Assembly (NCBI RefSeq): GCF_004028635.1 | Contig: NZ_RQJW01000003.1 | Coordinates: 310,001-374,000 of the forward strand | Reading direction: 5' to 3' | From: Streptomyces cyaneus | Lineage (GTDB): Bacteria; Actinomycetota; Actinomycetes; Streptomycetales; Streptomycetaceae | Length of the DNA stretch: 64,000 bases | Shown: one piece after another, positions 1 through 8,910 of the stretch | How the letters are laid out: each line of letters starts with the position of its first letter | Position numbering within the stretch: position 1 is the stretch's first letter | Made by a program: the position numbers and the translations under genes | Notes under the pieces: model-generated | The model's database searches: none | The model's input: only the letters and a program-made list of their open reading frames with translations | What the model was told of the DNA's origin: nothing

Positions 1-1
1 C

Positions 2-235
2 CAGCGGATCGGCGAGATCAAGGCGACGACGTACCAGGGATACGAGGCCGCCGACATGGAGTGGCTCTCGGACAAGGACGGCGTCCGTGTCCGTACCTTC
101 GGCCGTGGCTTCCTCATCGATGATCACCGTGGCTACTCACTGCGCTGGACGACCCCGGCGGCCGACTGGGACGACCCCGCCAACCAGGAGGCCCTGGATG
201 TCTTCCTGCGGACCTTCCGGGTGCCCGAGGGCTGA
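2..235 (+). CDS. C-terminal fragment of a hypothetical protein
   Basis: The frame is open from the window edge and gives the last 77 residues of a protein whose start lies upstream. The fragment is acidic and aromatic-rich (motifs YQGYEAADMEWL and GYSLRWTTP) and ends with FRVPEG. Similar tails occur, as I recall, at the extracytoplasmic end of streptomycete membrane proteins and receptor-like Ser/Thr kinases, but too little remains to assign a family. Its TGA abuts the stop of the convergent serine hydrolase gene, with no space between them. Confidence 0.6.
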   Translation, partial: QRIGEIKATTYQGYEAADMEWLSDKDGVRVRTFGRGFLIDDHRGYSLRWTTPAADWDDPANQEALDVFLRTFRVPEG

Positions 236-1672
236 TCAGGCCGACGCGCGAGGTGCGCCCATCGCCCGCAAGGGCAGGCGGTGCGGCGGTGCGGTGCGCC
301 AACTCGCCGTGAATGTCCGGTCCTTGAGCGAGCAGGTCACCTCCAGGTGGTGCGGGGTCTCCAGGAAGGCGATGTCCGCGACGAGGGTGTCCGCGTCGGT
401 CCAGCCGCCGCTGACCGCGGTGGGCACCGGCTCCTCGGCGACGCTCCAGCCGGCGTCGCCGAGCCGCAGCCGAAGCGGGTGACCGTCCTCGGTGAGCGTC
501 AGGGTCCAGCCGTCCGGGCCCTGCGTGAGGTCGATCGCGGTCAGCTTGGGCAGGTGCGCGCGGGCACCGTCGTCCGGGGTGAACGCGGCGGCGGACCAGG
601 CCTCCACGCGCTCGGGCGGTGCGGGCTTGCCGGCGGCGGGCGGCAGCGCGAGGCCCGCCAGCCGCTCCGCCAGGGCCGCGTCCGCCGCCTCGCCGCCGGT
701 CAGGGGCGCGGGCCGGAACGCGGGCAGCAGATGCTCCCAGACCAGGTTCAGCAGGCCCGGCATGTCCCAGGTGTCCGCGGTCGTCGCGATCACGGCGTCC
801 TGCTCGGGCAGCACCACACAGAACTGACCGAACATGCCGTCACCGCGATAGCCGTGTCGGGACATCCAGAACTTGAAGCCATAGCCGTGTTGCCAGTCGT
901 CCCAGGGCATGACACCGGCGTTCGGGATCTGCCGGCGCGTCGCCTCGGCCACCCACCACTCGGGCAGCAGCCGCTCGCCCTCCCACACCCCGCCCCGCAG
1001 ATACAGCTGGCCGAGCCGGACGATCGCGTCGGTGGTGGCGTGCAGCCCGCTGAAGCCGAGTTCCCGGCCGCTGCGGTCACGCTGCCACGCGATCTCGCCG
1101 ATGCCGAGCGGATCGAGCAGGCGGGGCCGGAGGTACTCGGTCAGCGACTGGCCGCTCGCGCGCTGGACGATGGCGGCGAGCGCGAAGGTGGCGGGCTGGT
1201 TGTACGCGAAGACGGTCCCCGGGTCGCGGGTCGGAGGTACCAGCAGGAATCCGCGGACGAGGTCCTCGCGGTCGAGTTCGCGGGCGGCGAAGATCGTGTC
1301 GGTCTCGTGCCCGCTGGCCATGGACGCCACGTGCCGCACGAGCATCGCGCGACTGCGCGGGTCCGTGATGTCGGCCTCGAACTCGGGGAAGTACGAGATC
1401 ACCGGGTCGTCGAGCCGTATCAGGCCCTCGCCGACGGCGATCCCGGCGGCGGTCGCGGTGAAGCTCTTGCTGATCGAGTAGAGGAGATGCGGGCGTTCGG
1501 GGGCGTACGGCGCCCACCAGCCGGAGGCCACGAGGTGGCCGTGCCGCAGGATCATCAGGCTGTGCGGCTCGATGTCGGGGGCGGTGTCGAGGGCATCGAG
1601 GAAGGCGAGGACACCGGAGGCATCGACGCCCTGGGCGGCGGGGGAGCTCGAGGGCAACGGGTGGACAGACAT
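236..1672 (-). CDS. Serine hydrolase, class C beta-lactamase-like
   Basis: A 478-residue protein of the beta-lactamase/penicillin-binding-protein-like hydrolase family. The catalytic SxxK appears as SISK near residue 68, the YxN motif as YNQ near residue 155, and an HGYGFKFW segment stands where the third active-site motif is expected. A further 150-residue C-terminal region of beta-strand character follows the catalytic domain, as in many family members. There is no signal peptide, so it is probably cytoplasmic. The ATG at 1672 is chosen because AGAGG lies just upstream; an in-frame extension to 1783 would overlap the divergent gene. Substrate (beta-lactam, ester or D-peptide) cannot be told. 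Confidence 0.88.
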   Translation of the reverse strand: MSVHPLPSSSPAAQGVDASGVLAFLDALDTAPDIEPHSLMILRHGHLVASGWWAPYAPERPHLLYSISKSFTATAAGIAVGEGLIRLDDPVISYFPEFEADITDPRSRAMLVRHVASMASGHETDTIFAARELDREDLVRGFLLVPPTRDPGTVFAYNQPATFALAAIVQRASGQSLTEYLRPRLLDPLGIGEIAWQRDRSGRELGFSGLHATTDAIVRLGQLYLRGGVWEGERLLPEWWVAEATRRQIPNAGVMPWDDWQHGYGFKFWMSRHGYRGDGMFGQFCVVLPEQDAVIATTADTWDMPGLLNLVWEHLLPAFRPAPLTGGEAADAALAERLAGLALPPAAGKPAPPERVEAWSAAAFTPDDGARAHLPKLTAIDLTQGPDGWTLTLTEDGHPLRLRLGDAGWSVAEEPVPTAVSGGWTDADTLVADIAFLETPHHLEVTCSLKDRTFTASWRTAPPHRLPLRAMGAPRASA

Positions 1673-1763
1673 ATGGGCATCCTCTCCCGATGCCCCCGCG
1701 GTCAGCTGAGGCCCTGCCCCGTCCGTCCCGTTTTCCTCACCCCTGTCCGGGGACTCGGGCCGT

Positions 1764-2735
1764 ATGGTGCAGATCGGATACACGATGATGACCGAGCAGG
1801 CCGGCCCCCGTGAGCTGGTGGACCACCTGGTCCGCGCCGAGGAGGTGGGCTTCGACTTCTCCGTGACCTCGGACCACTACTTTCCGTGGCTGCGATCGCA
1901 GGGTCACTCGCCGTACGCCTGGAGTGTGCTGGGCGCGGCCGCCCAAGCCACGTCGCGGATTCCGCTGATGACCTACGTGACGTGTCCGACGTTCCGCTAC
2001 CACCCGGCTGTGGTGGCGCAGAAGGCGGCCACGATGCAGTTGCTGTCCGAGGGCCGGTTCCGGCTGGGGCTCGGGTCGGGCGAGAACCTCAACGAGCATG
2101 TGGTGGGCGGCGGTTGGCCGTCCGTGGACGTGCGGCACGAGATGCTCGAGGAGGCGGTGGGGATCATCCGGGCGCTCTTCGAGGGCGGCCATGTGAATCG
2201 TCGCGGCACGCACTTCGACGTCGAGTCGGCCCGCCTTTGGGACCTGCCGGACCAGCCGCCGCCGATCGGCGTCGCCGTCTCCGGGGAGCAGTCCTGCGAG
2301 CTCGCGGGCAGGCTCGGTGACCTGGTGATCGCCACGGAGCCCAAGGCGGACCTGCTGGCGGCGTTCGACCGGCACGGCGGCGCGGGCAAGCCGCGTGTGG
2401 GGCAGCTCCCGGTGTGCTACGACCCCGACCGGGACACCGCCGTCGAGCGCGCCCACTCCCAGTTCCGCTGGTTCGGCGGCGGCTGGAAGGTCAACTCGGA
2501 ACTCCCGCACCCGGACTCCTTCGAGGCGGCGAACCAGTTCGTCACCCCGGACGACGTCGCCGACTCGATCCCGTGCGGCGACGACCCGGACGCCTTCGTC
2601 GAGGCCGTCCGCCCGTACGCCGAGGCGGGCTTCACCGAGATCGCCCTGGTACAGATCGGCGGCGAGACCCAGTTGCCGTATCTCGACTGGGCGGAGAAGA
2701 CATTGCTGCCCGCGCTGCGGCACGCTCTCGGCTGA
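1764..2735 (+). CDS. LLM-class F420-dependent oxidoreductase
   Basis: A 323-residue bacterial-luciferase-like TIM-barrel protein. The N-terminus MVQIGYTMMTEQAGP, the SDHYFPW segment and GLGSGENLNEHV match the subgroup of F420-dependent enzymes related to F420-dependent glucose-6-phosphate dehydrogenase. It probably transfers hydride between coenzyme F420 and an alcohol or aldehyde; the true substrate is unknown. It is divergent from the serine hydrolase (91 bp between starts). No clear ribosome-binding site precedes the ATG, so a GTG one codon later is possible. Confidence 0.87.
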   Translation: MVQIGYTMMTEQAGPRELVDHLVRAEEVGFDFSVTSDHYFPWLRSQGHSPYAWSVLGAAAQATSRIPLMTYVTCPTFRYHPAVVAQKAATMQLLSEGRFRLGLGSGENLNEHVVGGGWPSVDVRHEMLEEAVGIIRALFEGGHVNRRGTHFDVESARLWDLPDQPPPIGVAVSGEQSCELAGRLGDLVIATEPKADLLAAFDRHGGAGKPRVGQLPVCYDPDRDTAVERAHSQFRWFGGGWKVNSELPHPDSFEAANQFVTPDDVADSIPCGDDPDAFVEAVRPYAEAGFTEIALVQIGGETQLPYLDWAEKTLLPALRHALG

Positions 2736-2894
2736 CCGGACGCGTACGCGGCTCCTGTCGCACCGGGTGACGCCGCAGACCGCGAAAGCGACGTCCGCGG
2801 GTGCCATAGGCTGCTGGTCTGCATTTCTGCAGTCCAAGCAGGCCCCATGACCTAATGGGCCCATCGGCAAGCAGTCCCTACAGGAGAGTCACCC

Positions 2895-3938
2895 GTGACA
2901 CTGGCGTTCGTCCCGCCCGAGACATCCCCCGCGCCCCAGGCCCCGTTGTCCGATCTCGTCGCGCGGGACGCGCGCGAGTTCGGGGTCTACGCGCGGACCG
3001 GCGGCTGGGCCTTCGGCCTGATGGTGGCGCGCAGCGTGCGGCCCGGCGGGCAGAGCGCGGGCGAGACGCCGAAGGTGTCGGCGAAGGAGTTCGCCGAGCT
3101 CGCCGGGTGCTCCGCCGAGCGCGTCATGCGCTACTACAAGGCCTGGGACCGGGCCGCCGACGACGGCCTCGTCCCGCACTTCGAGGCGCTGTCGCCGGGC
3201 CAGGAGGTGGAGCTGCCGGACGCCGACGTGTGGCTCAGCTACTACGTCTCCCGCAACAGCGCCACCTCCGAGCGCGGCACCGCCATCGCCGAGGCCGCCG
3301 AGGCCGAGGGCATCCGCCCGACGAAGGCCCTGGAGGTCGCCGAGAACCCCACCGCGCTGCGTGCCGCGATCCTCGCCGACCCCTCGACCGCCCGCGCGGC
3401 CCGCCAGGCTCTCCTCGACCGGGTCCTCGAGGACCCCGACCTGCAGGCCGAGTTGGCGCGGGACGTCGTACGCACCGACGACCTGAAGAAGGCCGTCGCC
3501 AGTGAGAGCCGGGCGGCCGACCGGATCGACTACGTCCGCCAGATCGCCGAGTCCGGCCAGATCAAGACCCCGGCCGGGCAGACCGTCGACGCGCCCGTCG
3601 ACCTTCGCCAGGAGGCCGAGCGGCACCTGTCGCTGATCGACGAGCTGGAGGAGGACGAGGACACCGGCGAGTGGGCCACCGAGGCCTACGGCACCATGAA
3701 GTCGCTCGTCGCCGAGGTGGTGGAGGCCGACCCCGAACTGCGTGTGCAGGAGCGGCGGACGAAGTTCTACAGCAGTCTGCAGAAGGCGACGAGGGTCTTC
3801 GAGGAACTGACCTTCGACGATGTGCAGGAGTTCGTCGAGGACGACATGGTCCAGCAGTTGGAGGAGCTCCAGCAGGCCATCTCCACGTGCATCGCCGCAC
3901 TGCGCGGGGCGCAGGGAGGCACGGCGCGGCAGCAGTAG
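2895..3938 (+). CDS. Conserved actinobacterial hypothetical protein
   Basis: A 347-residue acidic, mainly helical protein with a GTG start behind AGGAGAG. Residues 57-75 (VSAKEFAELAGCSAERVMR) read like a helix-turn-helix, and the C-terminal half is rich in Glu/Leu heptads suggesting a coiled coil. It could be a nucleoid- or plasmid-partition-like DNA-binding protein, but I do not recognise a named family. It has its own roughly 160 bp upstream region and stands alone between an LLM oxidoreductase and a convergent small membrane protein. Confidence 0.75.
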   Translation: MTLAFVPPETSPAPQAPLSDLVARDAREFGVYARTGGWAFGLMVARSVRPGGQSAGETPKVSAKEFAELAGCSAERVMRYYKAWDRAADDGLVPHFEALSPGQEVELPDADVWLSYYVSRNSATSERGTAIAEAAEAEGIRPTKALEVAENPTALRAAILADPSTARAARQALLDRVLEDPDLQAELARDVVRTDDLKKAVASESRAADRIDYVRQIAESGQIKTPAGQTVDAPVDLRQEAERHLSLIDELEEDEDTGEWATEAYGTMKSLVAEVVEADPELRVQERRTKFYSSLQKATRVFEELTFDDVQEFVEDDMVQQLEELQQAISTCIAALRGAQGGTARQQ

Positions 3939-3968
3939 CCGTCCTCATGCCGGCGAGAACGCCACCGC

Positions 3969-4451
3969 TCACTCTGTGTAGCGGTGGCGTGTCCACAGCG
4001 GCAGCAGGAACCAGCACACCAGGTACCAGACGACGACGCCCGACACCAGCCAGGGCACATAGCCGTCGTGGGTGGCGACCCGCAGGATCAGCAGGAGCGA
4101 GCACGTCGTGGTGGCGAGGAGCAGGATCAGGCCGACGAAGGTCAGCCGGGAGGCCCACTCCACCGCCTTCGGCTTGATGCGCCGTCCTGACACCAGGCGG
4201 TGCAGGGAGACGGGGCCGATCAGGGCGCCGGTGGCGGCGGCACCGAGCACGACCGTCACGATGTAGATCGTCTGGTCCGTGTCGTCGAGGGTGTCGTACT
4301 TCGGCGTGAAGACGACGGTGAGCAGGAAGCCGAACAGGATCTGGACGCCCATCTGGGCCACCCGGACTTCCTGGATGAGTTCGCCCCACATACGGTCGGC
4401 GCGCTCGTCCGCGGTCTCGTCGCGTCCCGTCCGTCTTTCCTTCTCGGTCAT
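3969..4451 (-). CDS. Small multi-spanning membrane protein (DUF6328-like)
   Basis: A 160-residue protein with a charged N-terminus (TEKERRTGRDETADERAD) followed by four hydrophobic segments at about residues 35-55, 65-90, 108-130 and 133-153. This matches the DUF6328 type of actinobacterial membrane protein of unknown function. The ATG at 4451 gives the usual start; an upstream ATG at 4484 would add 11 unlikely residues. It lies downstream of an aldo/keto reductase gene but is separated from it by a strong hairpin terminator. Confidence 0.8.
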   Translation of the reverse strand: MTEKERRTGRDETADERADRMWGELIQEVRVAQMGVQILFGFLLTVVFTPKYDTLDDTDQTIYIVTVVLGAAATGALIGPVSLHRLVSGRRIKPKAVEWASRLTFVGLILLLATTTCSLLLILRVATHDGYVPWLVSGVVVWYLVCWFLLPLWTRHRYTE

Positions 4452-4491
4452 GCGGGCCGGGTAACCCCGGCACTGAACACTCAAACGAGCG

Positions 4492-4525
4492 GGCTCCGGG
4501 AGCGGCTGGGGGCCGCCCCGGAGCC
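4492..4525 (-). terminator. Hairpin terminator after aldo/keto reductase gene
   Basis: Arms at 4492-4506 and 4512-4525 pair over 14 bp with one bulged base around a TGGGG loop. The hairpin begins 8 bp beyond the stop codon of the minus-strand reductase gene and has no U-tract, which is normal for streptomycete terminators. Confidence 0.8.
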
Positions 4526-4533
4526 GTACGGGT

Positions 4534-5517
4534 CTACCAGCGGTTTTCGACCTGGTCCTTGATGCGCCGGTCGTAGAGGTCCTCGATCGCGGCGAGCGTC
4601 GTGTCGGACAGCTCCGGCAGCGCGGCGGCGGCCGCGTTGGCGCGGGCCTGCTCGGGCGAGCGGGCGCCCGGGATCACGGTGGTCACGCCCGGCTGCTGGA
4701 TGATCCAGCGCAGCGCCAGCTGGGCCGGCGTGAAGCCCTCGGGGGCGAGGCCGGCGAACTCGACGGCCGCCTCCACACCCGACTCGTAGTCGACGCCGGA
4801 GAAGGTCTCGCCCTGGTCGAAGGACTCGCCGTGCCGGTTGTAGGTGCGGTGGTCGTTCGCGGGGAAGACGGTGTCCTTGGTGTACTTGCCCGACAGCAGG
4901 CCGGAGGCCAGCGGCACACGGGCGATGATGCCGACGCCCGCCTGCTCGGCGGCGGGCAGCACTTCGCGCAGGGGCTTCATGCGGAACGGGTTGAGGATGA
5001 TCTGCACGCTCGCGACGCCGGGGCGGGCGATCGCGGTCAGCGCCTCCTCGCAGGTCTCCACGCTGACGCCGTAGTGGGCGATGCGCTCCTCCTCGACCAG
5101 GGTGTCCAGGGCGTCGAACACCTCGTCCGTCGAGTAGACCGGCGTCGGCGGGCAGTGCAGCTGGACCAGATCGAGGCGGTCCACGCCGAGGTTGCGCCGC
5201 GAACGGTCGTTCCAGGTGCGGAAGTTGTCGAGCACGTAGTTCTCGGGGATCTGGTCGACGCGGCGGCCCATCTTGGTCGCCACGAAGATGTCCAGCTCGG
5301 GCCTGCCGCGCAGGAACGTGGCGATGGTCTGCTCGCTGCGCCCGTCGCCGTAGACGTCGGCCGTGTCGAAGAAGGTCACCCCCGACTCGACCGCGGCCTC
5401 CAGCACCGCCAGGGCTTCCTTGTCGTCGACGTCTCCCCAGTCGGCGCCCAGCTGCCACGTCCCGAGACCGACGACGGATGCCTGCTGACCCGACCTACCG
5501 ATTACACGCTCGTCCAT
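4534..5517 (-). CDS. Aldo/keto reductase
   Basis: A 327-residue NADPH-dependent TIM-barrel reductase. The whole catalytic tetrad is visible: Asp51 and Tyr56 in FFDTADVYG, Lys82 in ATKMG and His121 in VQLHCPP. The C-terminal cofactor loop carries IPGARSPEQA. It would reduce aldehydes or ketones in the cytoplasm; the substrate is unknown. It is divergent from the cholesterol-oxidase-like gene, and a 20 bp inverted repeat lies between the two starts. Confidence 0.9.
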   Translation of the reverse strand: MDERVIGRSGQQASVVGLGTWQLGADWGDVDDKEALAVLEAAVESGVTFFDTADVYGDGRSEQTIATFLRGRPELDIFVATKMGRRVDQIPENYVLDNFRTWNDRSRRNLGVDRLDLVQLHCPPTPVYSTDEVFDALDTLVEEERIAHYGVSVETCEEALTAIARPGVASVQIILNPFRMKPLREVLPAAEQAGVGIIARVPLASGLLSGKYTKDTVFPANDHRTYNRHGESFDQGETFSGVDYESGVEAAVEFAGLAPEGFTPAQLALRWIIQQPGVTTVIPGARSPEQARANAAAAALPELSDTTLAAIEDLYDRRIKDQVENRW

Positions 5518-5584
5518 GGCGCCAGTGTGTCATTCGTCATGCACGCGTGCGGAACGGGCCCCTCCGCGTGGTTACCTGTGAATC

Positions 5585-5604
5585 TTTCACTCACACGAGT
5601 GAAA
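5585..5604. promoter_or_regulatory. 20 bp inverted repeat in divergent promoter region
   Basis: TTTCACTC-ACAC-GAGTGAAA has perfect 8 bp arms. It sits 67 bp upstream of the aldo/keto reductase start and 50 bp upstream of the flavoenzyme start, so a dimeric repressor bound here could control both genes. No matching regulator gene is adjacent. Confidence 0.55.
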
Positions 5605-5654
5605 CGATTCGACAGGCCGGTGGTGACTGTCAAGCCCGTCCCTAGCGTGAGCCC

Positions 5655-7346
5655 GTGACCGACGACTTCAGCCGCAGGGGCTTCCTGCGCACCGCCGCCG
5701 CCATGGCCGCCGTACCGACTCTCCTCCCGGCGGATCCGGCCGTCGCGGCACAGGAGTTGCCGGATTTCCCGGGGGATGTGGCGCTGTACCGCTCCGCGTA
5801 CCGGAACTGGGTCGGCGAGATCACCGCCGACGGGCTGTGGGCCTGCGCACCGGCCGGCCCGGACCAGGTGGTGGCCGTCGTCAACTGGGCCTGGCGGCAC
5901 GGCTGGAGAGTCCGCGCCCGGGGTTCCTCGCACGGCTGGTCCCCGCTGACGATCACCCAGGGCACCGAGTCGGACGCGCCGGTCCTCCTCGTCGACACCG
6001 CCTCTCATCTCACCGGCATGTCGCTCCGGTCGCCGACCTCGGTACGGGTCGGCACCGGCGTCACCCTGGAGGCCCTGCTCACCTACCTGGAGGAACACGG
6101 CCTCGGCGTCACCGCCGCGCCCGCTCCCGGCAACCTCACCCTGGGCGGCGCGCTCGCCATCGGCGCGCACGGCACCGCCGTACCGGCGCGGGACGAACAG
6201 CGGCTGCCCGGGCACACCTACGGCTCACTGAGCAATCTCGTGCTGTCGCTGACGGCCGTCGTCTGGGACGAGGCCAGTGGCGGGTACGTGCTGCGGACGT
6301 ACGACCGCGCCGAGGGGGAATGTGCCGCGCTGCTCACCCATGTGGGCCGCTCGATGGTCACCGAGGTCGTGCTGCGCGTGGGGGCCAACACCGACCTGCG
6401 GTGCGTCAGCCGTACGGACGTCCCGGCCGGCGAGCTCTTCGCCGCGCCCGGCACCGACGGACGCACCCTTGCGAGCTTCCTGGACCGGGCAGGGCGCGTC
6501 GAGGCGATCTGGTTCGCCTTCACCGAGTTCCCGTGGCTGAAGGTGTGGAGCGTCTCCCCCACCCGACCGCTGACCTCACGGCATGTGACGACGCCGTACA
6601 ACTACCCGTTCTCCGACAATGTGCCGCGCCCGGTGGCGGACCTGGTCGGGCGGATGGTGTCGGACGAGGCCTGGTATCTGGCGCCGGTGCTCGGCAACGC
6701 GCAGTACGACGTGGCCGCGCTCGGGCTGGTGGCGACGCTGTCGGCGGACATCTGGGGGCCGTCCAAGAACACGCTGCTGTACCTGCGGCCGACGACGCTG
6801 AGGATAGCCACGAACGGGTACGCGGTGCTCACCAGCCGGGCCCAAGTGCAGCGCGTCGTCGCCGAGTTCACCGCCTTCTACCGGGAACGGCTCACTGCGT
6901 ACGCCGACCGGGGCCGATTCCCGGTCAACGGCTCGCTGGAGATCCGGGTCACGGGCCTCGACGATCCGGCGGACGCCGGTGTGGACGGGGCGCGGACCGC
7001 GCTGTTGTCGGCGCTCGGGCCGCGCGACGACCGTCCCGAGTGGGACACGGCCGTGTGGCTGAACATCCTGACGCTGCCGGGGACGCCGTACGCGGAGGAG
7101 TTCCTGAGCCAGATCGAGCGGTTTGTGCTGCGGACCTTCGACGGCGAGTACGCCACGACCCGGGTCGAGTGGTCGAAGGGCTGGGCCTACACGAGGGACA
7201 GTGCCTGGAGCGACGGCGAGGTGCTGGGCACGGCCGTACCCGGCTCCTTCGGGGAGGAGGTGTGGGGGCGGGCGGCCGGGGTGCTGGATCGGCTCGACCC
7301 GCACGGTGTGTTCGGCAATGCCTTCCTCGACCGGTTGTTCCGGTGA
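5655..7346 (+). CDS. Tat-exported type II cholesterol-oxidase-like FAD enzyme
   Basis: A 563-residue flavoprotein of the vanillyl-alcohol-oxidase fold. The N-terminus carries a Tat signal (SRRGFLR followed by a hydrophobic stretch and ADPAVAAQ). The PP-loop RARGSSHGWSPLT includes His93, placed like the covalent flavin histidine of class II cholesterol oxidases, and APGNLTLGGALAIGAHG is the second FAD-binding segment. The C-terminal half (substrate cap, with TRVEWSKGWAYT) resembles the cholesterol-oxidase substrate-binding domain. It would oxidise a sterol or other hydrophobic alcohol outside the cell with release of hydrogen peroxide. The GTG start has no obvious ribosome-binding site. A sugar-lactone oxidase of the same fold is the main alternative. 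Confidence 0.8.
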   Translation: MTDDFSRRGFLRTAAAMAAVPTLLPADPAVAAQELPDFPGDVALYRSAYRNWVGEITADGLWACAPAGPDQVVAVVNWAWRHGWRVRARGSSHGWSPLTITQGTESDAPVLLVDTASHLTGMSLRSPTSVRVGTGVTLEALLTYLEEHGLGVTAAPAPGNLTLGGALAIGAHGTAVPARDEQRLPGHTYGSLSNLVLSLTAVVWDEASGGYVLRTYDRAEGECAALLTHVGRSMVTEVVLRVGANTDLRCVSRTDVPAGELFAAPGTDGRTLASFLDRAGRVEAIWFAFTEFPWLKVWSVSPTRPLTSRHVTTPYNYPFSDNVPRPVADLVGRMVSDEAWYLAPVLGNAQYDVAALGLVATLSADIWGPSKNTLLYLRPTTLRIATNGYAVLTSRAQVQRVVAEFTAFYRERLTAYADRGRFPVNGSLEIRVTGLDDPADAGVDGARTALLSALGPRDDRPEWDTAVWLNILTLPGTPYAEEFLSQIERFVLRTFDGEYATTRVEWSKGWAYTRDSAWSDGEVLGTAVPGSFGEEVWGRAAGVLDRLDPHGVFGNAFLDRLFR

Positions 7347-7352
7347 GTGCGG

Positions 7353-8564
7353 CTACTTGCGGGCGGCCAGTGCCCTGGCCTGGATGGTGCGCGCGATCTT
7401 GGGACCGAGCCGGCGCTTGAGGCGCCGCAACGTCTCCACCTGCCCGGCCGCCCTGTCGATCTGGTAGTACAGCTGGGGCGGCACGTACGGCAGCAGGGGC
7501 GAGTGGCGCTGGCCGAGCAGGGCGAACATCTGCTGCGGGGGCAGGCGGATGTAGCGGGGCAGGTTCTCGTACCACTGGGCGCTGTAGCGGGCCGCGCTCT
7601 GGACGGACAACAGGGCTTGCTTGCGCTCCTGTTCGTAGCGGGCGAGGGCCTGCGGGAGGGCGGCGTGCTCGTGCAGCGCGGCGGCGAGGGCGATGGCGTC
7701 CTCCAGGGCGAGGGTGGTGCCGGCGCCGATGGAGTAGTGGGTGCTGTGGGCGGCGTCGCCGATGAGGACGAGGTTGTCGCGGTGCCAGGTGCGGTTGGTG
7801 ACGGTGCGGAAGGTCCGCCACTGGGCGCTGCCGTCGGCGCCGGAGCGGCCGATGAGCGGGTGGCCGTCGAGGAAGTCGGCGAAGACCCTCTCCAGCAGGG
7901 CCATCGCGTCGGCCTCGTTCGCGGTGTCGAGGCCTAGGCCGGTCCAGGTCTCGGGGGCGCATTCGATGACGCAGGTGCTGCCCTCGGGGCTGAAGCCGTA
8001 GCCGTAGCACCAGATCCAGCCGTGGCCGGTCTCGACGAAGGCGAAGGTGAAGGCTTCGAAGACCTTGCTGGTGCCGAGCCAGATGTAGCGGTTGCGGCCG
8101 CGCCTGGTCCGGGTGCCGAAGTCGTCGGCGTACTGGGTGCGCAGGGTGCTGTGGACGCCGTCGCCCGCCACCACCAGGTCCGCGGCGGGCAGCTTCTCCG
8201 GCATGATCTCGTGCTCGAACTCCAGCCGCACGTCCAGCGAGCGGGCGCGTCGGGCGAGGATCTCCAGCAGCTGGTGGCGGCCGATGCCGTGCCCCGTGTC
8301 GCCGGAGCGGCGGGTCGTGCGGCCCCGGACGTGGGCGACGCCCTCGTCCCAGCGGATCGAGCTCTCCTCGACGGCGCGAGCGGACGTGGTGTCGTGCTCG
8401 TGCAGCTTGTCGAGCAGTCCGCGCCAGTACGTGACGCCTGCCCCGTAGGTGGAGCCCTCCGGGTTGCGCTCGTGGACGGTGATGTCGTGGGACGGGTCCC
8501 GCAGCTTCAGCAGGATCGAGAGATACAGGCCGGCGGGCCCGGCTCCGACGCAGACAACCTTCAC
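7353..8564 (-). CDS. FAD-dependent aromatic-type monooxygenase
   Basis: A 403-residue group A flavoprotein hydroxylase. It has the Rossmann motif VGAGPAGLYLSILLK at residues 6-20, the second FAD/NADPH motif VVAGDGVHSTLR, and the GDAAHSTHYSIGAGT ribose-binding motif. The N-terminus resembles the oxygenase part of salicylyl-CoA and anthraniloyl-CoA hydroxylases, so an aromatic acyl-CoA substrate is a reasonable guess. GTG 8564 is preferred because AGGGG lies at good spacing; GTG 8570 is possible. The stop is 6 bp from the convergent flavoenzyme stop. Confidence 0.88.
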   Translation of the reverse strand: MKVVCVGAGPAGLYLSILLKLRDPSHDITVHERNPEGSTYGAGVTYWRGLLDKLHEHDTTSARAVEESSIRWDEGVAHVRGRTTRRSGDTGHGIGRHQLLEILARRARSLDVRLEFEHEIMPEKLPAADLVVAGDGVHSTLRTQYADDFGTRTRRGRNRYIWLGTSKVFEAFTFAFVETGHGWIWCYGYGFSPEGSTCVIECAPETWTGLGLDTANEADAMALLERVFADFLDGHPLIGRSGADGSAQWRTFRTVTNRTWHRDNLVLIGDAAHSTHYSIGAGTTLALEDAIALAAALHEHAALPQALARYEQERKQALLSVQSAARYSAQWYENLPRYIRLPPQQMFALLGQRHSPLLPYVPPQLYYQIDRAAGQVETLRRLKRRLGPKIARTIQARALAARK

Positions 8565-8570
8565 GCACAC

Positions 8571-8910
8571 CCCTAGAAATGTTTTAAAACGGTCATATCA
8601 CTTCGCAGGGTAGCAAGGCAGAGCAGTCCGGCCGCGACATTTCGGATCGCGCCAGTTTCGACCGGTGAGGCAGGCCACTGGCGACCCACCCGCCCGCGAA
8701 GGACCACCCGAAACGGGATTCCCAGGAGAAGGAATTCCCCCTTCCGGGACTTTTGGGCGCCATCCAAAGCAAGATCATCTTTGTTCAACTCTGCACGACA
8801 TGTGCAGACTTGTCCTGATCGGAGCCAACCACTCCCGACCGATTTCTCCCTCTCTCGTCCGGCCCGATAGGCATGCGGAGTCGTCAACCGAACGAACTCA
8901 GGAGGTCCGC
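8571..8910. other. Divergent promoter region of monooxygenase and melC1
   Basis: These 340 bp separate two divergent genes and hold no convincing CDS. A 10 bp palindrome GTTTTAAAAC at 8581-8590 sits right behind the monooxygenase start in unusually AT-rich DNA, as expected for its promoter or operator. A hyphenated palindrome lies at 8790-8808 on the tyrosinase side. Confidence 0.6.
8790..8808. promoter_or_regulatory. Hyphenated palindrome upstream of melC1
   Basis: TCTGCAC-GACAT-GTGCAGA has perfect 7 bp arms and lies about 100 bp before the melC1 start. It is a candidate operator for the tyrosinase operon; the regulator is not known from this window. Confidence 0.45.

Noticed and set aside
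281..1813. 510-codon plus-strand open frame
   Set aside because: It mirrors the serine hydrolase gene; its product is Arg/Gly/Val-rich without motifs and has no ribosome-binding site.
3562..4473. 303-codon minus-strand frame spanning two genes
   Set aside because: It runs antisense through the hypothetical gene at 2895-3938 and out of frame through the DUF6328-like gene.
8571..8910. Small protein gene on the minus strand upstream of the monooxygenase
   Set aside because: The frame lacks high third-position GC and a ribosome-binding site, and the segment is needed for two promoters.
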